From the NCBI GenBank assembly GCA_046297395.1, contig JBKCNM010000071.1, positions 1 through 64,000 on the forward strand: a DNA stretch of 64,000 bases, written 5' to 3'. Positions 1 to 8,544 of this stretch are shown piece by piece. The notes under the pieces were generated by a model. The model was given only the letters and a program-made list of their open reading frames with translations, did no database searches and was not told where the DNA came from. Both the position numbers and the translations under genes were made by a program. This DNA is from JBEICQ01 sp046297395 (GTDB lineage Bacteria; Bacteroidota; Bacteroidia; UBA4408). Position 1 is the first letter of the stretch. Every line of letters starts with the position of its first letter.

Positions 1-482
1 TTTTTTTTCAGGTTGATTCCAATCAACTGGGTAGAATGCGGAGGGCTTGTAGTGATGATATGTTCTATCTTGTATAACTCAATCAGGCGACACGCCTCTT
101 CGAATGCATGCTTGTTCCAGCCAATTCTTGCATCGGGAATAAAAAAATTTCCCCTGATGAATCTTGAGGCTTTTTTAAAGAACCCTTTTTCAGCCTCGTT
201 GGTAAATCCACCATAAGGAATTTCTTTGCGTGGATTGATTTTTTTGTAAGCATTCAGCCATTCAAAAGAGGAGGTGTGAAATACCTTCACTCCCGGATGT
301 ATTTTTTTAACCAAACTTTGATCAACAACCGGGTAAGATGCCTTGGCCGGATCTACGGTGAGAATCAATGGTTCCATGCCAATCTTTGAAAGATGCCCGG
401 ATAAACTTAACCAGCGCTGCACTCCCGCACCTCCGCTGGGAGGCCAGTAGTAGGTGATGATCAGCACCGGTGTGTATTTCAT
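1..482 (-). CDS. Glycosyltransferase, GT4-like N-terminal part (truncated by window edge)
   Basis: The first 160 codons of a minus-strand gene are present; the 3' end lies outside the window. The protein opens MKYTPVLIITYYWPPSGGAG and continues GVQRWLSLSGHL, the N-terminal Rossmann signature of a Bacteroidota GT4 family with a glycine-rich donor-side loop. A later TTSPPHST segment fits the same fold. The ATG at 482-480 overlaps the TGA of the upstream gene as ATGA, so the two are probably translationally coupled. Such enzymes transfer a sugar from a nucleotide donor to a growing glycan on the cytoplasmic side. The acceptor cannot be deduced, and the catalytic C-terminal half is not visible. 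Confidence 0.85.
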   Translation of the reverse strand, partial: MKYTPVLIITYYWPPSGGAGVQRWLSLSGHLSKIGMEPLILTVDPAKASYPVVDQSLVKKIHPGVKVFHTSSFEWLNAYKKINPRKEIPYGGFTNEAEKGFFKKASRFIRGNFFIPDARIGWNKHAFEEACRLIELYKIEHIITTSPPHSTQLIGINLKK

Positions 483-1024
483 GAATTGGCTGATTTTTCT
501 CCGGTGAATACCTGGTCATTGTTTTTAAACAGAATGTTGAAGGTAGTAAGGGAACCATAGCACCTTGTGATGTATTGCTGCAGGTTTACTTTTTCTTCAT
601 CACTCATCTTTCCATTGGAGTTGATCTGTTGTTCAAGCACCCTGAGTCTGTCTCTCAGCATCACAATCTTGTGAAAAAATACTTCCATCGGTATCTCTTT
701 GGATTTTAAAGAGGGATTGGCAGGCTGAAGTATCATTTTTCCGCCTTCCCATTTATCTCCCAAGGGAACCACTTCTTGTATGGCATGATACTTTTCCAGA
801 ATGCGCGTAAGCACTTCGGTGATTGTCTCCTCATTTGCATCGGCGGGAATGATGTTGTTCACCGGCGCAGAAAGCAAGGTGATTTTATCGATGTTACGGG
901 TGGCAATGTCTATGATTCCTTTCACTCCAAAATCAATTTTGTAAAAGGACTCGTCCACATGAACTACTTTTCCTTTTCCGTAAATATCATGCCTGATGAG
1001 GCAACCGCTGGTAATGTCTTCCAT
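479..1024 (-). CDS. Conserved hypothetical protein with small N-terminal barrel-like segment
   Basis: This 181-residue protein is not assigned to a named family. Residues about 10-45 contain IYGKGKVVHVDESFYKIDFG, which resembles the small SH3/Tudor-like beta barrels (CarD or DUF3553 type) found in nucleic-acid-associated proteins. That is a resemblance only. The rest is mainly helical and charged, with no signal peptide or membrane segment. A consensus -7 box (TAACTTTG on the minus strand, 1046-1039) lies 14 bases upstream of the ATG and supports this start. The stop overlaps the start of the downstream glycosyltransferase by 4 bases, so the two genes are co-transcribed. Confidence 0.7.
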   Translation of the reverse strand: MEDITSGCLIRHDIYGKGKVVHVDESFYKIDFGVKGIIDIATRNIDKITLLSAPVNNIIPADANEETITEVLTRILEKYHAIQEVVPLGDKWEGGKMILQPANPSLKSKEIPMEVFFHKIVMLRDRLRVLEQQINSNGKMSDEEKVNLQQYITRCYGSLTTFNILFKNNDQVFTGEKSANS

Positions 1025-1038
1025 GTTCTTGATGATTA

Positions 1039-1046
1039 CAAAGTTA
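1039..1046 (-). promoter_or_regulatory. Bacteroidota -7 promoter box for the 479-1024 gene
   Basis: The minus strand reads TAACTTTG, an exact match to TAnnTTTG, 14 bases before the ATG. No TTTG -33 element is visible at the right spacing, so this is a half-site prediction. Confidence 0.45.
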
Positions 1047-1080
1047 AAAACACATGCGATATCTTTTTTTTTTCACTTGA

Positions 1081-1491
1081 TTATCCAAAATATTCTACCG
1101 AGTTATTCTCTGTCTCATGGAGTGATACGCAGTGCAGATGCGCTCCGAGCGCTATCACATGAGGCTGAAGTTCTTCCCAGATGGCAATGGCAAGTACTTC
1201 AGTTGAAGGTATCCTGTTCTTCATAAAAGGCACATCCATGTTCAGGTTGCGATGGTCTATCTGGTCAATTATTTTTTCCTTGATTAAAGCACTTAGTTTT
1301 TTTAAATCCAAAACAAAACCGGTCAGCGGATCAGGGTTGCCTTTTACAGTGATCCTGAGCACATAATTGTGTCCATGCCAGTTGGGGTTGGAGCATTTTC
1401 CAAAGGTCTCTAAATTTTTTTCGTCGCTCCATTCAGGACGAAACAATTTGTGCGCTGCACAAAAATGCTCTTTGCGTGTGATGTGTATCAT
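1081..1491 (-). CDS. queD: 6-carboxy-tetrahydropterin synthase / PTPS family (QueD-like)
   Basis: At 136 residues this is the usual size for the PTPS/QueD family, which acts on 7,8-dihydroneopterin triphosphate in queuosine or pterin biosynthesis. The zinc ligands are visible as H14 (CAAHKLF) and H39/H41 in C33-SNPNWHGHNY; C33 is the expected catalytic cysteine. The C-terminal part retains an SLHETENNSVEY motif with the family's conserved glutamate. No other queuosine genes lie next to it, so QueD versus pyruvoyl-tetrahydropterin synthase activity is not settled by context. Its start is only 26 bases from the divergent mqnB start. Confidence 0.85.
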   Translation of the reverse strand: MIHITRKEHFCAAHKLFRPEWSDEKNLETFGKCSNPNWHGHNYVLRITVKGNPDPLTGFVLDLKKLSALIKEKIIDQIDHRNLNMDVPFMKNRIPSTEVLAIAIWEELQPHVIALGAHLHCVSLHETENNSVEYFG

Positions 1492-1505
1492 TCTTTCTTA
1501 TTGTG

Positions 1506-1513
1506 TAATTTTG
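1506..1513 (+). promoter_or_regulatory. -7 promoter box for mqnB
   Basis: TAATTTTG matches TAnnTTTG exactly and ends 4 bases before the mqnB ATG. This predicts a leaderless or nearly leaderless transcript. No well-spaced TTTG -33 element was found. Confidence 0.45.
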
Positions 1514-1517
1514 GAAC

Positions 1518-2204
1518 ATGCATAAGGATCAACCCTTGCTGTTGGCTGCTACTCTTTCGGAGGTGCAGGCGCTGTTACAAAAGTATCCATATAAACACCT
1601 CAAGGCAAATCTTGTTCAGACGCCTTCTTTTCTTTTGGGTATTACCGGTGTAGGATTGGTAAATACTGCCATCTCCACAACGAAACTGATCCTGGAATGT
1701 GCACCATCCGTGGTGATACAAGCCGGGATCGCAGGTACATTTAATGAGTCAATTCAGGTGGGTGATACAGTGAGGGTCATACACGATTTTATGCCTGAGT
1801 TACAGGCTAAAATACCGGGTGCTTATATCAGCATGCATGAACTTGGCCTGCTGGAAAATGCAAGCAACGCATACACTGCACTGGGCATCTCAAATGATTC
1901 CTCTTTGTTCTCTCACCTTCCTCCAGTCCGTGCAGTAAGTGTACAAACCATCAGTGGTGATGCACCTGAGATTGAAAATTTAAAACAAAGATATTTTTCC
2001 GTTTTTGGTTGCCTCCCCGATATTGAAACGATGGAAGGGGCTGCATTTTTTACGGCTTGTAGTGAGTGTCATGTTCCCTGCGTGCAGATTAGAAGCATTT
2101 CCAATCCCATCGAAAACAGAGACAAAAGCCGCTGGGATATCCCCAAAGCGATTGACTCACTTTGTTCTACCCTCTCAGCTTATCTTGATGGCATCCACAA
2201 CTAA
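1518..2204 (+). CDS. mqnB: Futalosine hydrolase
   Basis: This 228-residue nucleoside-phosphorylase-fold protein hydrolyses futalosine (or an aminodeoxyfutalosine-type nucleoside) in the alternative menaquinone pathway. Family features seen are ITGVGLVNTA near residues 42-51, IQAGIAGTF for the ribose/base pocket, and IETMEGAAFF near the C-terminus, the typical catalytic-loop region. No signal peptide is present, so it is cytoplasmic. The last 17 bases overlap the start of mqnD, the next pathway enzyme, which strongly supports the assignment over a generic MTA/SAH nucleosidase. A TAATTTTG box lies immediately upstream. Confidence 0.9.
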   Translation: MHKDQPLLLAATLSEVQALLQKYPYKHLKANLVQTPSFLLGITGVGLVNTAISTTKLILECAPSVVIQAGIAGTFNESIQVGDTVRVIHDFMPELQAKIPGAYISMHELGLLENASNAYTALGISNDSSLFSHLPPVRAVSVQTISGDAPEIENLKQRYFSVFGCLPDIETMEGAAFFTACSECHVPCVQIRSISNPIENRDKSRWDIPKAIDSLCSTLSAYLDGIHN

Positions 2205-3027
2205 TCTCACACTGGCTTTCAGTCCTTGTCCAAATGATTGCTTTATGTTTGATGCACTGGTAAACAAGAGAATTCCGAATGCATCTATTTTGCAATACAG
2301 TCTTTCAGATATTCAGGATTTGAATGAGGCTGTAATTTCAGGCAAGGGTCCGGATGTATCAAAAGTGAGTTTTGCAGCCCTGCCACACATTTTATCTGAT
2401 TACCAGTTATTGGATGTAGGAGCAGCCATGGGATATGGTAACGGACCACTGCTCATTTCAGCTTCCGCGAATTTCCCCATGGAAGGTATCAATGCCAATA
2501 CCCCTATCGCCATTCCGGGAATGAACACCACTGCCAATGCTTTGCTGAGGCATGCACTTGGAAATGAGTTGACGGTTGTTCCCATGCTTTTTTCCGAAAT
2601 CGAGGATAAGGTGGCAAGGAAAGAGTTTCCTCTTGGCCTGATCATTCATGAAAACAGATTTACTTACGCACGCAAAGGACTCTTCCTATGTTTGGATTTA
2701 GGTGCGCATTGGGAGAAAACCACCGGCCTGCCTGTCCCATTGGGGGCCATTGTCATCAAGCGATCACTCCCGGATGCTGTAAAAAAAAGTTTTTGCCAAC
2801 TATTGAGAAAGAGCATTCAGTATGCTTTTGATTTCCCCGAAACAAGCAATCAGTTTGTTGCACAACATGCACAGGAAATGGATGCGGAGGTATGCAAACA
2901 ACATATTGCCCTTTATGTGAATAGTTTCTCTCTTTCCATGGGCGAAAAAGGAATGGAAGCTGCAAGGGTGTTGTTAAAACTTTTGGGATATGATGCAGAC
3001 TTCGAAAAAGATTGTGTGTTTGTTTGA
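2188..3027 (+). CDS. mqnD: 1,4-dihydroxy-6-naphthoate synthase
   Basis: This enzyme converts cyclic de-hypoxanthine futalosine to 1,4-dihydroxy-6-naphthoate in the futalosine menaquinone pathway. The reading frame is open further upstream, but the ATG at 2188 gives the family N-terminus MASTTNLTLAFSPCPNDCF, with the conserved FSPCPND motif; this makes a 279-residue protein of normal length. VSKVSFAALPHI and YGNGPLLIS, typical of the periplasmic-binding-protein-like fold, follow. The start lies 17 bases inside mqnB, implying coupling. The other menaquinone genes (mqnA, mqnC, mqnE) are not in the window. Confidence 0.93.
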   Translation: MASTTNLTLAFSPCPNDCFMFDALVNKRIPNASILQYSLSDIQDLNEAVISGKGPDVSKVSFAALPHILSDYQLLDVGAAMGYGNGPLLISASANFPMEGINANTPIAIPGMNTTANALLRHALGNELTVVPMLFSEIEDKVARKEFPLGLIIHENRFTYARKGLFLCLDLGAHWEKTTGLPVPLGAIVIKRSLPDAVKKSFCQLLRKSIQYAFDFPETSNQFVAQHAQEMDAEVCKQHIALYVNSFSLSMGEKGMEAARVLLKLLGYDADFEKDCVFV

Positions 3028-3585
3028 GTTTGCTTTCACATCATTTAAAACCAAAAAAAAGGCCGGTCTTATACCGTGGAAGGCAAAGCCATTTCCATGC
3101 TAAAGGAGTTGAGTATCTTGTATCTGGCTAGGATATTGGCTTGATCTGTGATTGATACATGCTCTTTAAATTTGACCAATTCTTTTTGATGAGACCACCT
3201 CTATTCAGTCCTGCCATCAAGGGTGAATGAATAAAATGAAAGTGGTTTCTGATCTTTTTCAAGACTACTGCTTTTTCCAATAACAAAAACAATAAGCAGT
3301 AGAACCAACAAAAGTTTTCTATCCAACTGTATGGTTTTTTTCCTAATGAGTTTGAAGGATATCAATAATTTTTTTTGCCCATACAATGGTCGGGCAATGA
3401 GGTGATTATTCAGAAGGGTTTGTCTACGAAATAATTGAGGTTTACTCTCTATTCGTCAAGAAGTATTGTCAACAATGATTTGGCTTTTGCAAAAAGTCAA
3501 TCATCAAATTCGAGCCCGGTATAGGGCTTCATGGAAGAGTTTGAATCCTGCTTTGAGCAGGAGAACTTTGCGTGTAATCAGTCAA
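3028..3585. other. Intergenic gap between mqnD and an outer-membrane barrel gene
   Basis: These 558 AT-rich bases have no supported gene. A 61-codon minus-strand frame at 3201-3386 has one hydrophobic stretch but no RBS, promoter box or recognisable homology, so it is not called. The only clear structure is the hairpin at 3546-3562, just downstream of the minus-strand barrel gene. A weak short inverted repeat also occurs at 3512-3528. Confidence 0.5.
3546..3562 (-). terminator. Hairpin downstream of the barrel gene (possible terminator)
   Basis: A perfect 7-bp stem (TCCTGCT/AGCAGGA) with a 3-base loop lies 23 bases past the stop of the minus-strand gene at 3586. No U-tract follows on the minus strand, so it could be a 3'-end stabiliser rather than an intrinsic terminator. 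Confidence 0.4.
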
Positions 3586-4332
3586 TTATTTTCCGTCCCA
3601 AAGCTTCATGCCAATGGTGAGGAAAATACTGATGGCATTGTTCTTTACAGGTTTGGGCTGGATTGTTTCCGAGTTTAGATACACCGCAGGATTTTCTCTC
3701 AAATCCACAAGGCCAAAATTGTAGCGTGCATCCAGGCCAATGTAGTACTTGTTTAGAAGACAGTATGATACGCCTGCACCTGCTACTAAACTAAAATCAA
3801 CTTTGTTGTAAGAGGTTGTGTTGTTGGTTCTGATTTCACTGCTGAAAGAAGTGTCGCGCCCGTTGATCTTTCCTGTGGTGGATGAATTGGTAAGAAGGCT
3901 GGTATAATGTGCTGCCATTCCGGAGATACCAAGACCAACATAGGGATTCAACGAGGAAGAGTCTCCAAGAATATGATAGTTGAGCATGAGTGGCATTTCA
4001 AAATACCTGAAATCCTGACGGTAGTTTTTAGTGACAGATAAACTTGAGAGAGAATCGGAGGTGCTGTATTTGCCCCCGCGTACATTGTTGATTACATCAA
4101 ACGAAACTGAAAATTTATTGTTGACAGCATACTTGATAAAAACACCACCGCCTGTGCCGTTTACGCCACCTTCTTTTTTTCCATTGGAGACATTAGATTC
4201 TAACCCACTCATGTTGGCCAGAGTATAAGACCCGCGAGCACCGAAGGTAAATCCTTGAGCGAACACATTTCCCACACCTAATGCGGTGAGGCATAAAAGA
4301 AGCAGTGATTTTTTCATGTTATTGCTATTCAT
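3586..4332 (-). CDS. Outer-membrane beta-barrel protein (PorT/OMP_b-brl family)
   Basis: A 248-residue secreted protein. The signal peptide MKKSLLLLCLTALGVGNVFA starts at the sixth codon, so the true start may be the ATG at 4317 rather than 4332. The mature protein is a series of amphipathic strands with alternating aromatic residues (FTFGARGSYTLANMSG, YFEMPLMLNYHI, LNPYVGLGISGMA, YIGLDARYNFGL). This is the pattern of small 8-stranded Bacteroidota porin-like barrels. The function of this group is largely unknown. It is separated by only about 30 bases from the T9SS protease upstream and may be co-transcribed with it. Confidence 0.8.
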   Translation of the reverse strand: MNSNNMKKSLLLLCLTALGVGNVFAQGFTFGARGSYTLANMSGLESNVSNGKKEGGVNGTGGGVFIKYAVNNKFSVSFDVINNVRGGKYSTSDSLSSLSVTKNYRQDFRYFEMPLMLNYHILGDSSSLNPYVGLGISGMAAHYTSLLTNSSTTGKINGRDTSFSSEIRTNNTTSYNKVDFSLVAGAGVSYCLLNKYYIGLDARYNFGLVDLRENPAVYLNSETIQPKPVKNNAISIFLTIGMKLWDGK

Positions 4333-4362
4333 ACTTGCAAAGAAACAATTTTTTATGAAATA

Positions 4363-7086
4363 TCAGAAGCCCTGTTTGATTTTGATAAAACCCCGGTACT
4401 CCCATACAATTCCGTTGTACAGCCCAATTAAATAGGAGCCGGGCTTGAGTTGAGAAATATCCACTGTATGCTCCCCGTTTCCACTCATCAGGTTTCCTCC
4501 ATCAAGCGTATGTATTCTATAGCCTTTACAGGATTTGGGTAAAAACAACCTGTCATTGGCCGGATTGGGATAGATGTTGAGGAGATGTTTTTTTTCTGAA
4601 ACAGATGGTGTGATGAGACCGTTGTATTGAATCTGAGAAGCATCAGCTGCTATTTGCAACGCAGTGGGATTGTTGCCGGCGAGGATCGAGAAAGCAATAC
4701 ACAGGCTGTCCTGAGGAGCCAGCATAAATGGACCACCACTTACCACATGGCCTATGTCGTTCCCTGAACCCGAATTGCCTGCAGAGGGTCTGTTGTTTGA
4801 AAGGACAAATAACTTTTCCTGCTCCGAAAATCCGTCCCCAAGATTTACGCCCCCGTTTCCACCTGAAACGAGGTCTATGGCATAATGATGAAATTCTTGA
4901 GAAGAAAGGAGTTTGATACCTGCATACATACCGCCTGATTCATTGCTGAAAGCATAGCCCATTTTTCTGCTATTGTCTGTTTGTACGCTGTTCAATGCAT
5001 AATTCATGATGTCCCAGTCAGCGAAAAGTCCGGCGTAAAGCGAATCGTAGGTATTGGTGCTATGATTGCGCAGGGTATATTCCAAAACAACATATCCATT
5101 GTTTGCAGGATCACTCCATGCATAGGCTTGCTGTCGAACGCTGAGGCCGAGCAAACCCGTACCTGCACCGGAATCATCAAATACTCCTTTTACATCAAAG
5201 TCTGATACCACAGAGGGTTCTGTTCGGGAAACAGTTTGCACGGCATTCCAATCAGCATCGGCAGCTCCTGCTGAACTTCTGATTCTATTCATCACCTGTC
5301 CCCCGGAATTACCTACCATCAATCCGCCCTCATAAAGCAAACTGGGGGAGCCATTCAGTGTAACTCCTATGCCTAAGGGCTGGGAAAATGAATTGTACCC
5401 AAACAGTCCTTTGCTTGCCACGGATATTCCCAAACTATTGACTTGTACATTGATGTAATCAACATTCACAATAACCTTTGCATACTCTCTGTCCAGGTAT
5501 CCATTGGTATCTGTGATAACATATTTCAGAAGCGCTTCATGATTGATTGGCGCACCCGGAAGGATACGAAAGCGAAACAATTGATTTTGGTTGCTGCATG
5601 TGTCCATGTTGCCCGGACTGCCTGCATTGAAAACACTGTCGAGGATTTCAACAAAGCCCGACATGGATCGAAGAACGATGTTTAGTCCTGCACTTGAATC
5701 AAGGTCATTAACAAAAGTGCTCAGAAGTTGCAGGGTATCTCCCTCTTCAAATACATTATCTGCATTGTCTGAGAATTGCTCCGAGAGCAATCTTATTGAT
5801 GGTCCGGGATTTGGCTGCAGCGCACGAAAAAGATTTACCCTTCCTCTTCCCAGGAATCCGGCGGCTGAAGCATTTCCGGGAATGGTATCAATATTGTCGC
5901 ATCCATTTTTTATCCTGGCAGCCCATTGCAGAGGCCCTTCCTGAGGAAAATAAGAAGCTACGATTCCGGCACAACCGGATACAGCAGGAGCGGACATCGA
6001 TGTGCCGGAAGAGGCTGTGTAAACATTTCCGTTCCATGTTGAATAGATGTTTTCACCGGGAGCACATACATCCACCCGGGTACCGAAATTGGATAGCGTC
6101 CAACGCGTATCCGTTTGGTTGCTTGCAGCAACACTCAGTACATCTCTGTAGCTCGCAGGATAAAAGTCACGCAGGAGTCCGTTGTTTCCAGCAGAAGCAA
6201 TGACCAGGGATTGTTTTTCATAGGTTGCATAGGATACCACATCCTGACCATACTCTCCACCTGACAAACTTCCCCAGCTGCAATTGATGATTTTACATCC
6301 ATGATCGGCTGCATAAATGATGCCGTCATAGGCACTCGTGAGTACACCAAATGAGTCTGCAATTTTGATGGGAAGAAGTTTGCAATGAAAGCCCGTTCCT
6401 GCAATGCCAAGGGCATTGTTTGTTACGGCACCTGCAATCCCTGCTACATGCACCCCGTGGTAACAGGTGGCACATGGGTCTGAACTTGGATTGTTATCAT
6501 TCATCGAACAATCCCAACCTCTGAAGTTGTCTATGTAACCGTCATTGTCATTGTCAATTCCATCAGGCATGTCATTGTAATTTATTTTTACGCTGCCTGC
6601 CAAATCTTCATGCGTAAATTCAAATCCGGTATCTGTAATGCCTATCACTATGTTCGTATCACCTTGTGAGATATCCCATCCCTCATACATTCTCATTAGG
6701 CCTAGATGATATTGTTGCGCAGTGGACGGATCATTGGGATTAAAACATGAATATACCAAAGGAATAGGTTCAACCACTTCGAAATAGCCGGTTTTTAAAA
6801 GCAACTTTTGTGCATCGATCAAATTTTTACCGGGCCTAAGTTGGATTTTGTACCACCGCGATAACTTCTGTGCATATACTCCCCGTGCATTCGATTTTTC
6901 GGGATGCTGCTGTTTCACCGAAAGGATCATTTCATCCAGCAGGGTTCCCTGCATCAGCGTGGAAAATTCTCCTGCAATATTGTTTTTTAGTCTCGCATGC
7001 AGCGCATCCGGAAGGGTATCTGCATAATTCTTTTCCAAGCCAAGACAAAGTAAAAGCAGGAAAATGACAAAGCTTGATTTCTTCAT
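4363..7086 (-). CDS. Secreted subtilisin-like (S8) serine protease with T9SS sorting domain
   Basis: This 907-residue multidomain protein has a signal peptide (residues 1-22), a propeptide-like segment to about 110 and an S8 catalytic domain at about 140-375. The catalytic triad is D152 (GITDTGFEF), H210 (HGVHVAGIAGA) and S363 (GTSMSAPAVSG), with oxyanion N301 (SAGNNG). An Asp/Asn-rich, calcium-binding-like stretch (DNDNDGYIDN) lies before the histidine. The tail contains NIYPNPANDRLFLP, a type A T9SS sorting domain, predicting export to the cell surface or medium and removal of the tail. Its ATG overlaps the tilS stop by 4 bases (ATGA), which is unusual for a secreted protease. Confidence 0.93.
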   Translation of the reverse strand: MKKSSFVIFLLLLCLGLEKNYADTLPDALHARLKNNIAGEFSTLMQGTLLDEMILSVKQQHPEKSNARGVYAQKLSRWYKIQLRPGKNLIDAQKLLLKTGYFEVVEPIPLVYSCFNPNDPSTAQQYHLGLMRMYEGWDISQGDTNIVIGITDTGFEFTHEDLAGSVKINYNDMPDGIDNDNDGYIDNFRGWDCSMNDNNPSSDPCATCYHGVHVAGIAGAVTNNALGIAGTGFHCKLLPIKIADSFGVLTSAYDGIIYAADHGCKIINCSWGSLSGGEYGQDVVSYATYEKQSLVIASAGNNGLLRDFYPASYRDVLSVAASNQTDTRWTLSNFGTRVDVCAPGENIYSTWNGNVYTASSGTSMSAPAVSGCAGIVASYFPQEGPLQWAARIKNGCDNIDTIPGNASAAGFLGRGRVNLFRALQPNPGPSIRLLSEQFSDNADNVFEEGDTLQLLSTFVNDLDSSAGLNIVLRSMSGFVEILDSVFNAGSPGNMDTCSNQNQLFRFRILPGAPINHEALLKYVITDTNGYLDREYAKVIVNVDYINVQVNSLGISVASKGLFGYNSFSQPLGIGVTLNGSPSLLYEGGLMVGNSGGQVMNRIRSSAGAADADWNAVQTVSRTEPSVVSDFDVKGVFDDSGAGTGLLGLSVRQQAYAWSDPANNGYVVLEYTLRNHSTNTYDSLYAGLFADWDIMNYALNSVQTDNSRKMGYAFSNESGGMYAGIKLLSSQEFHHYAIDLVSGGNGGVNLGDGFSEQEKLFVLSNNRPSAGNSGSGNDIGHVVSGGPFMLAPQDSLCIAFSILAGNNPTALQIAADASQIQYNGLITPSVSEKKHLLNIYPNPANDRLFLPKSCKGYRIHTLDGGNLMSGNGEHTVDISQLKPGSYLIGLYNGIVWEYRGFIKIKQGF

Positions 7087-8426
7087 TTCTTGTTTATTTG
7101 AATAAGCAATTTTTTTCTGACATCCTTTGGTGCCAAAGCCCTTGCATCATTTCTGAAAAAGGGTACCGAGAGGATTTGATTTTCTTTGCAGAGCAGGGGC
7201 AATTGGCTTCTTGTAAATTGGTCTATTCCCAGATTGGAAAAAAAATCGCTCAACAATACTCTCCCTTTTCCGTTTTCCGGATAAAAGTAATCTCCCTTTT
7301 TCCATGTTCTTATTTCCAGAGGGAAAGAAACTTTTTTTATATCTAAGGAGAGCATCCAACTTTTCTCTAGTTCGTTTGAGGTTTTGATGGTTGAGACTAC
7401 CCTGAATTGATAGTTTCCAAGCAAAAGAGGTTCCTGGTCTGATATCCATAACACTGAAACAAACGGATGTTCATCTTGTTCAGAGAGCAGGTTGCCCTTG
7501 TACAAGAGGGCTTTTCTGCCTTTTAATACCCAGCTTTTTCCACTGCTTTTATTTTTCAGTGCAGTCTGAATCTCTTCTGATTGAGAAGCATTGAAACCCA
7601 GGTGATGCAGAAAACCGGTAATCAAATAGGAATTGCTCTTGCAATACTCGGCAAACGCTGCCAGTCTGAAACCACTGCTGATTTCATCTTTGAATGTAAA
7701 ACGCTCCAAGCAATCGTTGAACCACTGTTCCTCAATCGCCGAAGAAGTTCTCAAGGCATGCAGTGTGTGTATGAGTCCTTTGAGATAATCAGGCTGTCTC
7801 TCAGCAAGTAGAGGAAAAATACGATGTCGAAAAAAATTCCGCATGTATTTTTGCTCGCTGTAGCTGCTGTCCTCGCAATAGGGTATCTTGTTTTTTGCTG
7901 CAAAATTTTTGATTTCCGATGAAGAGTATTGCAAAAATGGCCTGATTATACGGCTGTTTTCCTGAAGCATGCTGCTCAGCGCTTTTGATCCTGCTCCCCT
8001 AATGGCAAACATAAAAAAACTCTCTGCAAGATCATCCGCATGATGGGCTGTAAGTAAATGAGTGTAGTTGTATTTTTTTTGCAAGGACTGAAAAAAATCA
8101 TACCTGATGGTCCTTGCCGCTTGCTGGAGATTGCCTGATTTTTCCTTTATCTTATTTCCGGCATTCAGCAGATGAAGGGTAATTTCATTTTGCTTGCAAT
8201 ACGCTTCCACCACTTGCTGGTCTCGGTCTGATTCATCACCTCTTAGTCTGTAATTTACATGTGCCGCTGCAACAGGGAGTCCGCTTTTGTTCATCAGATG
8301 AAGCAATACCATACTATCTGCACCTCCGCTTACGGCCACCAGAAAACGGGCATCAATGAGATGGCCACCCAGGCAATGAACCAGATTGCCGGGTTCCGTG
8401 AAGTTTTCTAATCCGGATTTTTTCAT
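7083..8426 (-). CDS. tilS: tRNA(Ile)-lysidine synthase
   Basis: This cytoplasmic N-type ATP pyrophosphatase converts C34 of tRNA-Ile(CAU) to lysidine, so that the tRNA reads AUA and not AUG. The PP-loop SGGADS is at residues 33-38, followed by HVNYRLRGDESDRD and LTAHHADDLAESFF, both TilS signatures. At 447 residues it includes the C-terminal substrate-binding domains. A consensus -7 box (TATCTTTG, minus strand 8473-8466) lies 39 bases upstream. The gene runs directly into the secreted protease by a 4-base overlap, probably an accident of operon packing rather than a shared role. Confidence 0.94.
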   Translation of the reverse strand: MKKSGLENFTEPGNLVHCLGGHLIDARFLVAVSGGADSMVLLHLMNKSGLPVAAAHVNYRLRGDESDRDQQVVEAYCKQNEITLHLLNAGNKIKEKSGNLQQAARTIRYDFFQSLQKKYNYTHLLTAHHADDLAESFFMFAIRGAGSKALSSMLQENSRIIRPFLQYSSSEIKNFAAKNKIPYCEDSSYSEQKYMRNFFRHRIFPLLAERQPDYLKGLIHTLHALRTSSAIEEQWFNDCLERFTFKDEISSGFRLAAFAEYCKSNSYLITGFLHHLGFNASQSEEIQTALKNKSSGKSWVLKGRKALLYKGNLLSEQDEHPFVSVLWISDQEPLLLGNYQFRVVSTIKTSNELEKSWMLSLDIKKVSFPLEIRTWKKGDYFYPENGKGRVLLSDFFSNLGIDQFTRSQLPLLCKENQILSVPFFRNDARALAPKDVRKKLLIQINKK

Positions 8427-8465
8427 CGCTTAGGTCATTCTTTGATGGTCTTTTTATGCAGGTAT

Positions 8466-8473
8466 CAAAGATA
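8466..8473 (-). promoter_or_regulatory. -7 promoter box for tilS
   Basis: The minus strand reads TATCTTTG, an exact TAnnTTTG match with 39 bases between it and the tilS ATG. It lies in the 118-base gap after the SpoIID-like gene. No -33 element was confirmed. Confidence 0.45.
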
Positions 8474-8544
8474 AATATTAGGGGAATCTCTTTTTTTGTT
8501 TCTCTGCTTGAGCGAAAAAATATCCTGAGAATAATTTTTCCGGT

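Noticed and set aside
3201..3386. 61-codon minus-strand frame with one hydrophobic helix
   Set aside because: No promoter box, RBS or homology; the composition fits AT-rich spacer sequence.
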